A stretch of DNA of 64,000 nucleotides from Lethocerus indicus (lineage: Eukaryota > Arthropoda > Insecta > Hemiptera > Belostomatidae), in NCBI GenBank assembly GCA_019843655.1, contig JACDQD010000002.1, positions 14,345,154 through 14,409,153 on the forward strand. Reading direction: 5' to 3'. This document shows positions 38,881 through 49,400 of the stretch, in pieces. The notes below the pieces were generated by a model. The model was given only the letters and a program-made list of their open reading frames with translations, made no database searches and was not told the origin of the DNA. The first letter of the stretch is position 1; each line of letters starts with the position of its first letter. The position numbers and the translations under genes were made by a program.

Positions 38881-39390
38881 GAATGTTTCCGCCGTGTCTG
38901 GGTCCAGTGTTGTGTCCGACCTGGGCTCATACCGAGACGGGAGCGATTAAATTCCCGGGTGCCTGTGTTATGCAAATGTGAGGATGTGGTTGTGGCGGCG
39001 GGGGTGTGGGGGGTTGGGGCGCCCATTCATCACAATTAGTCTGCGCCGAGCACAGTCGTCCCGCAGAGGCGTCCAGCTATCCCGATTTCTGCCGCTTCTC
39101 TTATTTTTCCGTTTCTTTTTTCCCTCACTTTTTTTCTCTCTCATTATTTACGTAACGGTGATTGGAGGCGCGACCCCTGGCCTTTGGGAGTGGGCGACGG
39201 ACCGTGGGGAAATCGTCAGCTCGGTTTGGGGTCAGCCCGCCGCCACCCCCTCCGCCACCACTAACCGGCACCGAATAATCAGTTTTCGGCGAGTCGTAAA
39301 ATCGTTTAGGAGAGCCGACGACGTAGCAACGCAAATCTCGATTTGCATCCGCGAGAGATGGCCATTGTGCTTCCCAGAGCGGTGAAAGTC
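38881..39390. other. GC-rich block with POU octamers, G-rich and CT-rich tracts
   Basis: ATGCAAAT octamers lie at 38970-38977 and on the minus strand at 39341-39348. A G-rich tract (38994-39019) has three runs of four or more G. A CT/T-rich tract is at about 39085-39143. GCAAATC/GATTTGC forms a 7-bp stem at 39331-39346 overlapping the second octamer. A 133-codon ATG-started frame (38984-39385) has a Phe/Leu-rich segment coded by the CT-rich tract and no domain, so it is not called. Overall a plausible enhancer or promoter-like block. Confidence 0.5.
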
Positions 39391-41035
39391 AGTTTTCTTG
39401 CAAAATAAGGAACTGGGTCCTTGAAATGTAACTGTTCTTTTATACCGACTGACAGAAGAGAAACTGTATTCATTTTACTTATTAATGATAACGGGTGATC
39501 TCTCACTTATTGTTGGAAAATTAAAGTATCCCTGATGTGCCAAAATCTGTTTACTCATTCAATGGAATCCAAGCTTGCAACATTTGCCAAGGTGTGCAGA
39601 TCCTGTGTCCTAATGCCCTACCCCAACAACTTCCAACAACACAAATTCTTATAGATATATATTTCTCCTATTATTTAAAATTATTATAATATTTATTTTA
39701 TTTAGTATAGTCTGTCAGGAACGATAGTTTGTATTTTATCCAGTAGAGTGTTTTTTCAAATAATTGTAATTGACACAAATTTATTGGTTTCTATTTCTCA
39801 ACTGATTGTTAGGCTCTATTGTGAAGTTGACAGTTTACCAATAAATATACTAATTTAAAATTTCCGAGCACGTAGGAACTGGATTAACCGCGGATTCGAT
39901 TATATAAAAAAGGAATATAATTCGTGCTACCTTTATAATTTAAAGAATAATTTAATGTAAAATTCGTACCTCGGTTTTGATACTGTACAATCCAACGGCT
40001 GGAGTGATTTACCTTAATTTCGGCTTTTGTGCCGGGAACTACAATTATTTAAATGAACACTTCTGCACAGGAAAGAACCGGTCGTTTGTCCGTGATTAGC
40101 CGTCGTGATTCAGGAAAGTATTGTTGGGAGTGAAATTGTGATTCGGCCCACACATTGAGCAACGGGTTACGGGGGGGGCCTCTAATGTGTTCCTGTTCCA
40201 GCTCCCCCAGTCCCCCCTCCACCATTACAGTTACGTGGGATTTTTACATTTTCAATTTATCCCCCGCGTGATAACCGAATAGATCGTGAATAATACAACC
40301 ATTGGACGCGTTCCTTTGATCCTATCGTTCGCGATCGTGTAGGAGCCCCGAGAAACAATCGATTTCTTCTTAAGTTACGTTCGGCCCCGTTGGGAATTGC
40401 CTGTTTAAAACTGTTAGCTGACTCAGAAATTGTTTTTATAAGCAACAGAACACTTCAATCCGTTACTATTAATAGAGATAATTTAATTCTGTTCAATCAT
40501 GTTGACGCTATAAATATTCGAACAAATTTTTACTGGGATTTACACAAAGGAAGAATATTACTTTTCCAGCAGATTATTTAAGTCTACGATGGATATTTAT
40601 TAAAAAGAAAATTAATTAATTTAATACGATACGCACAATTTTAATCTAAGGATCCTTCGTTTCGGATACATGAACATATTACGCAAATCCATATGTAAAT
40701 ATATTACGATATTTAGTCTTTTGCAATAATTGCATATTTTATATAATGGTTTCGATTATTACCCGTTTGTTATGCGAGGTTTCGGAATACTGTGATTTTT
40801 CATTCCCTATTGAGCTCTGGTCTGGTCTTCTGCTAGACCGGTTTCACCACTCTCTTCCTTCATTTGTTTCCTTCAGTAGGTCAGCAAAACTGCAGACAGA
40901 TGATATCCTGTCCGAAACCGTTTTAGGATATCGCTTAATTTCTTAAAAACGATATACGCTGCAGTGATTTCAATGGAGAAATGTGATATGAAAGAGAGAA
41001 AGAGAGAGAGATATTATAAATATATTACCGTCGGT
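39391..41035. other. AT-rich stretch ending in a GA-rich tract
   Basis: No gene is recognised. A GC-rich patch with G8 and C-runs lies near 40170-40225. A purine tract of GAGAG units at 40990-41011 is a possible GAGA factor site. Confidence 0.6.
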
Positions 41036-41390
41036 GCCTTACTGGGCGGACACTGTTCGGTGTTCGGGCGGACACTTGCCCGATAGTAGAGCCTTCTTAG
41101 GGCCGATGCAGTTTAATTAAAGTCGGGTCTTGAGGAGGTCGTGGGTCTCTGCGGGGGTCCCAGCCCGACCTTAATTGAACTGACAAACCCGAGCTCCTCC
41201 TCCCTCCGCCCCTCCCTCCCCACAATATACACCCCGTACACTTCTGACCGCTGATGGGGGTATTAGCCGAAGCCCATTCCTGCCACCACCACCGCCCACC
41301 ATCTTCCGACCGCACCAAAAGATTGATCCCCGAGGTCGTAAACCTCGCGTCCCGGCTTATTTCCAACAGGTCCTAAAGAACTGGAATTGA
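41036..41390. other. GC-rich block with a C-rich quadruplex strand
   Basis: C-runs at 41202-41204, 41209-41212, 41214-41216 and 41218-41221 form a minus-strand G-quadruplex motif with loops of 1, 1 and 4 nt. An 89-codon minus-strand frame over the block is Gly/Arg/Trp-rich because of its composition and shows no domain. Confidence 0.6.
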
Positions 41391-42240
41391 CTTCGTGAAG
41401 CCAGCTTGATGAGCGTAGACTCAAGTTGGAAACTCCAGTGAAAATGGGCTGTCAGTTCAAACGGCCGTTATTTAGATCAATTATAAATCGGATTAATGTA
41501 CTTTTTTAAGCGATCCCTCGGGGGGTTCTCTCCTTCGATTTTTGTCTCTAACTAAACCATGACAGTACCTACAGGACACTTAATTGCTACCAGATACGTG
41601 TTACCGATTGTGCGAGGTATTAATTGAGTGATCACATTCGAAACTGGTCTTAAACTATATATATGGGTTTAACATTAACCTAAACATATGGGTTTTTCTA
41701 TATAATTATTATAAAGAAAATCATTGCCACCGAATTACCGATGTAATAGACCTCCCAGGTACCCTTCCCAGTCATCCCTTTCTCTAGGAAACGTGATGGC
41801 CTTTAATTAAAGGGGATAAGTTAGGCGTGCGATCCTAGCCGAGCCGGCCACCGTTAATTAAACTTTGGCTATGACAGCTCCCAGCTCGGTCATCCTTTTC
41901 TTAAATGCGGGGAATCACGCTACCCGCTCTTTTCCATGTCGACCAAGTCTTCTCGATACCAACGGAGAAATAGATTATTATTCAATTCCGTCTATGAACT
42001 GACCGGCTCGAGTCGAGTGGGCTAAGCATGTCTTGTTTAATGTAAAACAACGAACTTTTTTAAAAGGGAATAGTGATGTATCCTGGCCGGCAAATATTTT
42101 CTGATTGCACTGGGAAGTAGCAAAGGAAACTATGAGGGGATTCTTTCGTAAATAATATTTGTATAAATAAAGCGCGGTTTATTTTTGTAACTACCTTCTA
42201 GAAGCTATAATTAGCGAGTATGAAAGTTTGATGGACCGCA
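41391..42240. other. Mixed stretch with a GC-richer patch
   Basis: No gene is recognised. A GC-richer patch is at about 41740-41950. ATATGGGTTT occurs near 41660 and again near 41687. The rest is AT-rich. Confidence 0.55.
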
Positions 42241-42254
42241 ATGAAAAGTCGAAT

Positions 42255-42303
42255 CGAGACCTGAGGTCGGTTCCCGGCGACCCGGGGGTAGTTGCAGGTC
42301 TCG
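42255..42303. ncRNA. Candidate GC-rich stem-loop (unproven RNA)
   Basis: CGAGACCTG (42255-42263) pairs exactly with CAGGTCTCG (42295-42303). The 31-nt loop holds a further stem GGTCG/CGACC (42265-42269 and 42278-42282). The nested arrangement resembles a structured RNA, but it is shorter than a usual pre-microRNA and there is no expression evidence. It could equally be a cruciform or a chance fold in GC-rich DNA. Confidence 0.25.
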
Positions 42304-42768
42304 CATTAAAAACATGCTGAACCCGGCCAGCATTTACGACTTAACAACCTCTCTAACAACAGCCCCGTTAACGATTTTCTCGTGAACGGCGCTCGGCCAA
42401 TAAATAACGCAGACACCCGCGGTATATTAGCTCAACCGTTTCAACATTTGGGGACAGGCAGGTCTAGCCAGCTCCGGCGGGAATATTTATGCCCGGTCTG
42501 TTACACGTTGGGGTTCCGCGGTTATGTAACTTAACAGCGGTGTTAGCACAATGAAAAGGCATCTTTAAATGGCCACCGCGGACAAGAGCCGCGTTGTCGG
42601 GTGGTACGTGTGAAAGCGATTGGAAATTGTGCGAGCTATTCATAATGAGGCGAGCGACCTCCCCCGGTGGGGCCGTCCGTCTCTCTCTGATCGACACCCG
42701 ATACATGTCCCGTAATTGGCTCATTACCGCCCTGTCTAGCCACCAATAAGGGCGCCGATCAACCCTGA

Positions 42769-42781
42769 CCCCCCCCCCCCC
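42769..42781. repeat. C13 homopolymer
   Basis: Thirteen uninterrupted C. Likely to vary in length and to be error-prone in sequencing, so its exact length should be treated with caution. Confidence 0.9.
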
Positions 42782-42790
42782 GGCTGCTTT

Positions 42791-43375
42791 ATTAACCGGA
42801 CAGCGTTATTTAGCGACTCCGATTCACTAAAAGGCCCAAGATAAAGTGCCGGTCTCCAGTTCTCATTGTACTCGCGTCGAAATATATTTGCAAACTGAAA
42901 GTTGAATGTTCAAACGTCAGCACGGTGGACGTGATTTTCTAACGCAGATTGGGGCATGAAATATGCGAGAATAATTTACCCTTGAACAGGCGGATAAGAA
43001 AAATTACACGGCGGAATCGTGTCCGAAAATAATTTCATTAAAATTTGTTTTAATAGACTTTAATGTAACGATATAAATCACAGGACCTGGTGCATCAATC
43101 TATCGTAATGTAGGCCCGTAAGAAATTAGGCGATCGGACATACTATTATATATTTGCATACGGATTTAAAAGCGCCATGAATATTTCGAACATCAATTAT
43201 GTTCGGCGGTAGCTTAAAATATGGGCCTCCTATCCTAAATTTCCGGTCATGTGAAATCGTCCTATCTATATGAAAAGAGTAATTCAAAAATATTGATTTG
43301 GCGTTTGATTTATCGAACTCTGCGAGCAACATTTTAAATATGATTTAATATATCTGGCCTTCCTCGTGCCCTCGC
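42791..43375. other. AT-rich spacer
   Basis: No gene is recognised. A POU octamer (minus strand) lies at 43152-43159. Confidence 0.6.
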
Positions 43376-43740
43376 TAATTGCTAACACTTTCCCGGCGGC
43401 TCGGTGGACCCGTTCTGAAAAATTGGGTTACATCAATCCGGACGGATGCGGCCGCCATCTGAAGAGAAACCGCGATTTGTAAACACCACGTGCTCTGTCC
43501 CTCTCACCCTCCCTCCCACCATCTCTCTCTCTCTTTCTCCTTCCCTCTCAGGCAACAATTTATTAATACATGAAGTCCGTTTCGGTTGGATAAGCAAAGC
43601 CCTGTGCATAATGCCGACTGACCACACAGGCACAAGGCCCCCGCTTCATCAGCATACATAATAACACGTTTTCGGTGAACCCAGCTCGTGTTTTCATCGC
43701 GGAAGAAATCTTGAAGATCCAAGGTGGTCGCGGCCTATAG
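43376..43740. promoter_or_regulatory. Candidate Polycomb-type or promoter-like element
   Basis: A NotI-type GCGGCCGC (43448-43455) overlaps GCCGCCATCT (43451-43460), a good YY1/PHO-type site (core GCCAT). An E-box CACGTG follows near 43488, then a pyrimidine tract (43499-43550) with (TC)n at 43522-43534, equal to GAGAG on the minus strand. The same tract gives a minus-strand G-quadruplex motif at 43499-43517. PHO plus GAGA sites are the classic ingredients of insect PREs; YY1 plus CpG-rich DNA would also fit a promoter. Frames on both strands have no domain. Confidence 0.4.
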
Positions 43741-44935
43741 TCTAGTGCGTCGGAGTTTTAAAAATTGCAGCGAACAAAATAAACTGTATTCATCCTTTAT
43801 GCTTTATGTATAATAATTTCTTTATTTTATTTTCGCTGTACTATCTGTAGTTTTACACAAACACGATACAACGTTCATTTGATTATGTCAAGAGGCAATA
43901 AAATATATACAATCGGAAGTTTATAATATCTTCACTGTTACAATTCCTTTGGAAAAGCAGTTCCTGGGTTATTATTCAGATTAACTTATCAATTGGTTAA
44001 TCGAAACAATTATGTTGTTATGAGTTAAATAATACCAGGTAATTTCGGATTAGTTATATATATGTATATACATATGAATAATTCACAATTACATAATAAA
44101 TTAGCTGGCTACATATTCAGGTCGAATCCTCCCGCCGCTATTTGCGTATAAGGCTTCGACGTCCGGGGCAACCCTTCTAACGAACGGGTCAAATTCAAAT
44201 GTGTAAAATAATCTAGACAACCTTGATACGTCCTTTAGGCCTAATGAACACCCTGTCCCCCATGTCAGTCGGTGTAACCGGGACGCGGTCTAAAAAGGAT
44301 GAATAATTTATGTAAGTTGTGCATTAGCTCTCGCAAGTTGTACAACTCATGCTGAATTTTATATATTCTATTAATTATTTTATGAAAATACTTTCACTTT
44401 GTTTCGAATTCCTAGAGCCGTTGCCTGCACGTCTAATTGGTTTTAACAGTAGACGGTTAATTCTCACAAACAAATCTACAAACGATACTGCCTTAAACTG
44501 ACGTTATTTCTGGGATCAGATAAATGCGAAACTGGGAACCATCAGACATCTTGCGGCTAAATAAAGCAATTACTTATTACCTAACTATAATCTCAAGATA
44601 ATCGAAATTAAAATTAACATTTAATTATTTCCGCTTAGCTCAAACCCAGACCCACGGTCGGACGGTGAAGAATCTATTCACAATATTTTGGTTACAAGAA
44701 TAAGAGTTATTTCAGTACTAATATTGGGGTGACGCGAATTACGAATTTAAATTTCCCGTCTGACTCAGAAAATGAATAGAATATTTTGGTACTTGGTATA
44801 CATGAAGACAACTCTTAGAAATATAATCGCCAGTTAAATATTTGGTCTGTATTATCGAATTCTCAATTTACCTTTTCTCTCCATTATAATATTCAGCGGC
44901 AAAACCAATAATGGAAAACAACAATTAATCGCCCT
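43741..44935. other. AT-rich stretch
   Basis: No gene is recognised. A 16-bp AT palindrome ATATGTATATACATAT lies at 44060-44075. A GC-richer patch is near 44120-44290. Confidence 0.6.
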
Positions 44936-45440
44936 CACGAGTCTCTCCAAGGCCCGCCGCCTCGTTCCCTCTCTCGGGCCTCGGCCAGGCTAATTTGCAA
45001 TCCACTTTTATTTTTTCGTTTATTTATTTTTTTACTTCCCCGGCTCTCCGTTTCTCTCTCTCCCCCACTCCCATTCTCCCTGTCTCACTCTTTCCCGGCG
45101 TCTCGAAACAAATATAGGGTCGGCTCCACATAAAAGGTCGGGGTATAAATTGAATCGAAGTGAAGGCGTGTGCGGTCTTGTTTCAGCGGCAATTTGTTGG
45201 TTAGCGGCCGCCCGGTGAGGACCAGCAGAGCGGCGCATGCTGTGTCGCCGCCGGCCCCCCTAACACACTCCACCTGCCCAGCCGACCGATTTAATCTATT
45301 CTAGCTTTAATCCATCCAGTCAACGGTACAGATGAATTATTTCGGGCGAAATAAGAAGCAGAGCGGGGAGCAGATTTGGCCGCCGACCGGGCCAAACCTA
45401 AACCACCAACTAGCGTCAATGAAGCCATAATTTCAAACGA
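44936..45440. other. GC-rich block with a long CT tract
   Basis: A pyrimidine-rich tract (about 45035-45100) carries repeated CTCTC cores, possible GAGA factor sites on the minus strand. A NotI-type core is at 45204-45211. Frames on the minus strand across the tract are Glu/Arg-rich low-complexity translations. Could be a GAGA-bound regulatory element. Confidence 0.45.
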
Positions 45441-48400
45441 GTAAACAAAAATCGAAAGAAAAACGGTCTCTGGCTCGGAAAACCATTAATAATCACACCT
45501 TAGATTAAGAACCACAGAATACAATCAGTTTTCAGGTATGGTACATTGGTGCTATAAGAGACGAATGTATTGGGCGGTCAGTGACCCAGAAAAATGTAAT
45601 AAATGAAATTTAAATTGGTTTACGACAGTTTGCACTATAATCCACCTGGCATTGGCCTGGTTTCCGTTCTATATAGTAAACATCGCGACCCATTTAGTGT
45701 CACTGACAATGAAAATATGGTGACAAAGTGGACTTCCTAGCAGATATGGACGAACACCATTCATGGGGCTGTCAATTTCTGCACTGACTTGTCTACGACG
45801 TTTACCGGAATAGTTAGGTCGTTTAACTACTTAACAGTTAAAATAAAAATTGTTTTTCATACTTATTACCCTTTTTATTAATTTTTTATATGCATTCTAA
45901 GTCATTTAACGGCCTGTGTATATTAATTCACACAATGGATAACGATGAATCTTCACCGTTGGAATGGATAAATATTCGTTTTTCCACCGCGCGATCTGAA
46001 TCGACATCTGCATTTTCACGCTCAGCGCCCAACGGACAATTCTCGGCGTATACCGACAAAGGCAGTAAATTAGACGATTAGAATAGGTATCTGAAGATCT
46101 TGTGTTTTATTGGCTCTAATTATTCGGAGCGGCTGAACTCTCGTCAATAACTGAACTTGCAAATTAGGGATATCTCCGTGTCAAACCTCCTAAATGCCAT
46201 TCGTGAGTCGTATCTCACACCGTCGTGTCCTCATATTGAAATCAGTTTGAGCCGGTCGTAGTTTATTCCCGTGCCGTCGGTGAATTAAGACAACTCAATA
46301 TATACAGCGCATTCGGTGCAAGACCGAGAAACGCGTGGGCGGTGACGGGGAATTAATTAATGAAATAATTTTAAATCTGAATATGCCTTTAAAAATGTAG
46401 CCATCCGGCTGTTTTTTAAAGGCAGATACTGATCAATGTTTGACTCGATGAATATATTGTGTGTTTTCTAAGACATACTGCAACTTTTTCGTTGTTCGAT
46501 TTGAAGATATAAAATATTTTCAAAAAATGTTTATTCACTCTGATTAATAATTACAATATGCTAGGTCAGTTTCTATTAAGATTAAATTCTAAATTAAGAA
46601 GAATTCATCATAATCGTTCCTCTAACTAAAATAATTAGAAGTATTTATGCACGAATTAATATTTAGATGAATGATTCGATAAGAAGCACAACACTATTTT
46701 GACTCTTAATGATATAGTAAGACAACGATCAAGATCACAGAGTTTGTTGTCCGAGCATCTCGTCCAATTAATTTAACGCCCATTAGTGACTTAATTACGT
46801 CGACCAATTAACGATCTATGCAATTAGCAGCCTCCCTCCCCTCCCAGCGCCCAATAAATAAAACCAGAATTATATTCTTGCTATGACTCTTCTGTTTCAT
46901 TTAACAAATTAAATTAATGCGTTCCTTTGTGATGTCTCAATCCCAATAAAATTTGTGACTCCAATTTCCCTTCCTGTTTTAGATGCCATTTCGAGACTGC
47001 AAAAACTGTCCTAATTACACTTTCTACAACAACTGTATTTGATTTAAACGTTGGTTCAAAAACGTAATTGAGTTTTCAAAATTAATTTGCTACTAGAAAC
47101 TTGTAATTAATGCAAATTTTCATGATGATTGTTCCTTGTTACATATCAATTTTAATAAATCCGGTTTGTTTCGCCTTTAGAGGAAGTAACAACGTGTTAG
47201 GCATGTGTATGTAGATAACGTATACCTTGTATACTTTTATATATTTTCTAATATTCTTAATTACATTCCATATTTAGATATTTTTATGACCTATGAATGA
47301 CGTAAAAATACATTATAAAATTAGGTCCATAATGTAGTAATATTTAAATTCCATATTTTCAAACGGAAATATTATTTCACCATAAAATGGTCTCCAACAG
47401 GAAATTTAATACCGCTAAATTGTTTGGAACACTGAGTATTCCGGAGAGATACACATCGGTACCTGCTAAAGATAGTTTGTCGTACCGTTTCTATTCTTAC
47501 TCTTAGTGAGATTCCTTATATTTCTGCCGATTTGAAATTGAATTAGCAGAGAGGATATAATAAATTCTAGAACCCCCCTTTATTAATATACAGACGCATT
47601 GATTAATTGTGCGTCATGAAATATTGCTCTTTAATAATTACTTGTCGGTCTGATGTCCGATCTCTGTATTATTTATCTGTTCTTCCCTAAGGAAATCGAA
47701 AAAGTACGTGAACATTTAAATTAGGAAAAGTATAAATAATTTTGCCCCGATATAATTACGCTCCGAACACATTGGTTATTTATTATACGGGCGATTTCCA
47801 TGAATCCGAGGCGGAAAAGTTGACATTGATGATTGTGATTAATACGACTCGGATAGTATTCGATAATAAAAACAAAATTTCCATTAATCTCGGGCGGCGT
47901 CATTAGCCCCGTAAGGACGCGGCGGACAAAGCATTATATATTGCTAATCCGTTTTTCTCCGGACGCAAATTGGCCTCTCGCGGTCACGAAGCTGGTTCAA
48001 ATTGAAACGAGAACAGTTATATCATTATTTTTCTGTTTGTATCGCTCAATGCCAGGCCTTATTTTACCTATCGGGCTTAATCCGCATAACGGAAACAGAC
48101 GTCCGTCTAACGACCGGCATAAATAAAGACAAACCATGTTAAACACTCATTTATTTTCAATTAAGTCCCAATATCCGGTGCTCTCAATTTTCAATATTAA
48201 TAAATTCGAATCATGGTGCAAACCTGCCTTTTCTGGTACAGAGGTTTAATGAAAAAAAATAACTACTGACACTGCTGGAAACATTTCTTGGCTACCTATC
48301 AAATATTCATAATATTTTATCAAATTTTTCCAAGACGCCAACTGAGAATAAGCTTTCTCCGCTAATGAATATTCATGAAACGGAGCGTCTCTAATGAAAG

Positions 48401-48720
48401 CGAATATTAAAACTACCGGTACGGGCACTGGATGAGGAATGATTTATTAATTTGTGCTCCTTAATGTTTGGAATCTGAGGGAATATATGAGACGTCGTCA
48501 CAGGGCAAGAGAAGAAGCATCTCATCAACTGTTCTCAGATTCTGATGATATGAAAGTAATCGCAATATCTGTTGCCATATTATTTCATCTCATTTGGACA
48601 GATTTAAACTCAATGAGACCCTGGCTGAAAGTGCTGCCACCGCTACTGCCCACTTCCTGGGATACATTAGCAGATTTCTATATGATAACAGTGTATTTCT
48701 GCCACCCTTACGTTGCTTAA
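45441..48720. other. Long AT-rich non-coding stretch
   Basis: About 3.3 kb without a recognised gene. TGATTAAT sites at 46541-46548, 47600-47607 and 47836-47843 form a loose cluster, and a POU octamer lies at 47110-47117. Very AT-rich between 46380 and 47700. Confidence 0.65.
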
Positions 48721-49400
48721 CGGCGCGGATGGACGAACACCCGTCCATCTACACGGTCATCATCACCTCCCGGCTCAATTCGCCACTTCAAACCGCAACC
48801 TGTTATGGAACTAGGCCGGAATGTGAATTTACAACGATTGAACACCTCCGTTCCTCCGGACCGCATTTCAACTGCGTAGAGTGCACCGCATCACTACCCT
48901 TAGGTGTTTGATGGGCACCGATTCGGTCTATAGTCCAACGGGGCCAAAACTAAAGCGGTCGATTTATTTATGTAACGGTACTGACGATGAGGAGATCGTA
49001 GATGAAATCTACGATTGTAGATTCCAAACCGGGTTTATCAAACTCATCGATCTGAATCTGAATCATACGCGAATTGTATGAAGTTATTTTTCGTCTTTCG
49101 TCCAAAACTATTCGGACATTATACGGCGAAATTGAATTCGGCACCGGCCAAGGAACGGTCGGCTGTTGCCCGGTTAATGGTTTAGTTTGTTAGATAAGGC
49201 TGGTCGGCCTCTGGATTTATGGTTGGACCAGGGAGGGGTAAATCTCATGGCTGGCTGATTAATGCCTAGGCCGCCGGTGTTACGCCCGGGCCCCCGCCTC
49301 TCGGTCACGTACCCCCCTAATGCCCGACAGATATATTCATGTTCCCCGGACACCCCGCCCTTCCTTACAATTTGTTAGTACGGCCTGCCTTACCGCGAAT
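48721..49400. other. GC-richer block with two perfect hairpins
   Basis: GATGGACG/CGTCCATC forms an 8-bp stem with 6-nt loop at 48728-48749. ATCGTAGAT/ATCTACGAT forms a 9-bp stem with 3-nt loop at 48995-49015. TGATTAAT is at 49256-49263. The 3' part (49130-49400) is GC-rich with several C-runs. Short plus-strand frames have no recognised domain. Confidence 0.6.

Larger units (their letters stand above)
42241..42790. other. GC-rich block with a stem-loop and a C13 run
   Basis: The block begins with a perfect 9-bp stem at 42255-42303 that encloses a second 5-bp stem. It ends with an uninterrupted run of 13 C at 42769-42781. An 86-codon minus-strand frame (42464-42724) shows no domain. Confidence 0.6.

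Noticed and set aside
38984..39385. 133-codon ATG frame with a hydrophobic segment
   Set aside because: The hydrophobic Phe/Leu stretch is the translation of a CT/T-rich tract, and no domain or splice context supports it.
40990..41011. Purine tract considered as a promoter or PRE by itself
   Set aside because: GA-rich tracts alone are common. No PHO-type or core-promoter motif was found beside it, so it is only noted within its block.
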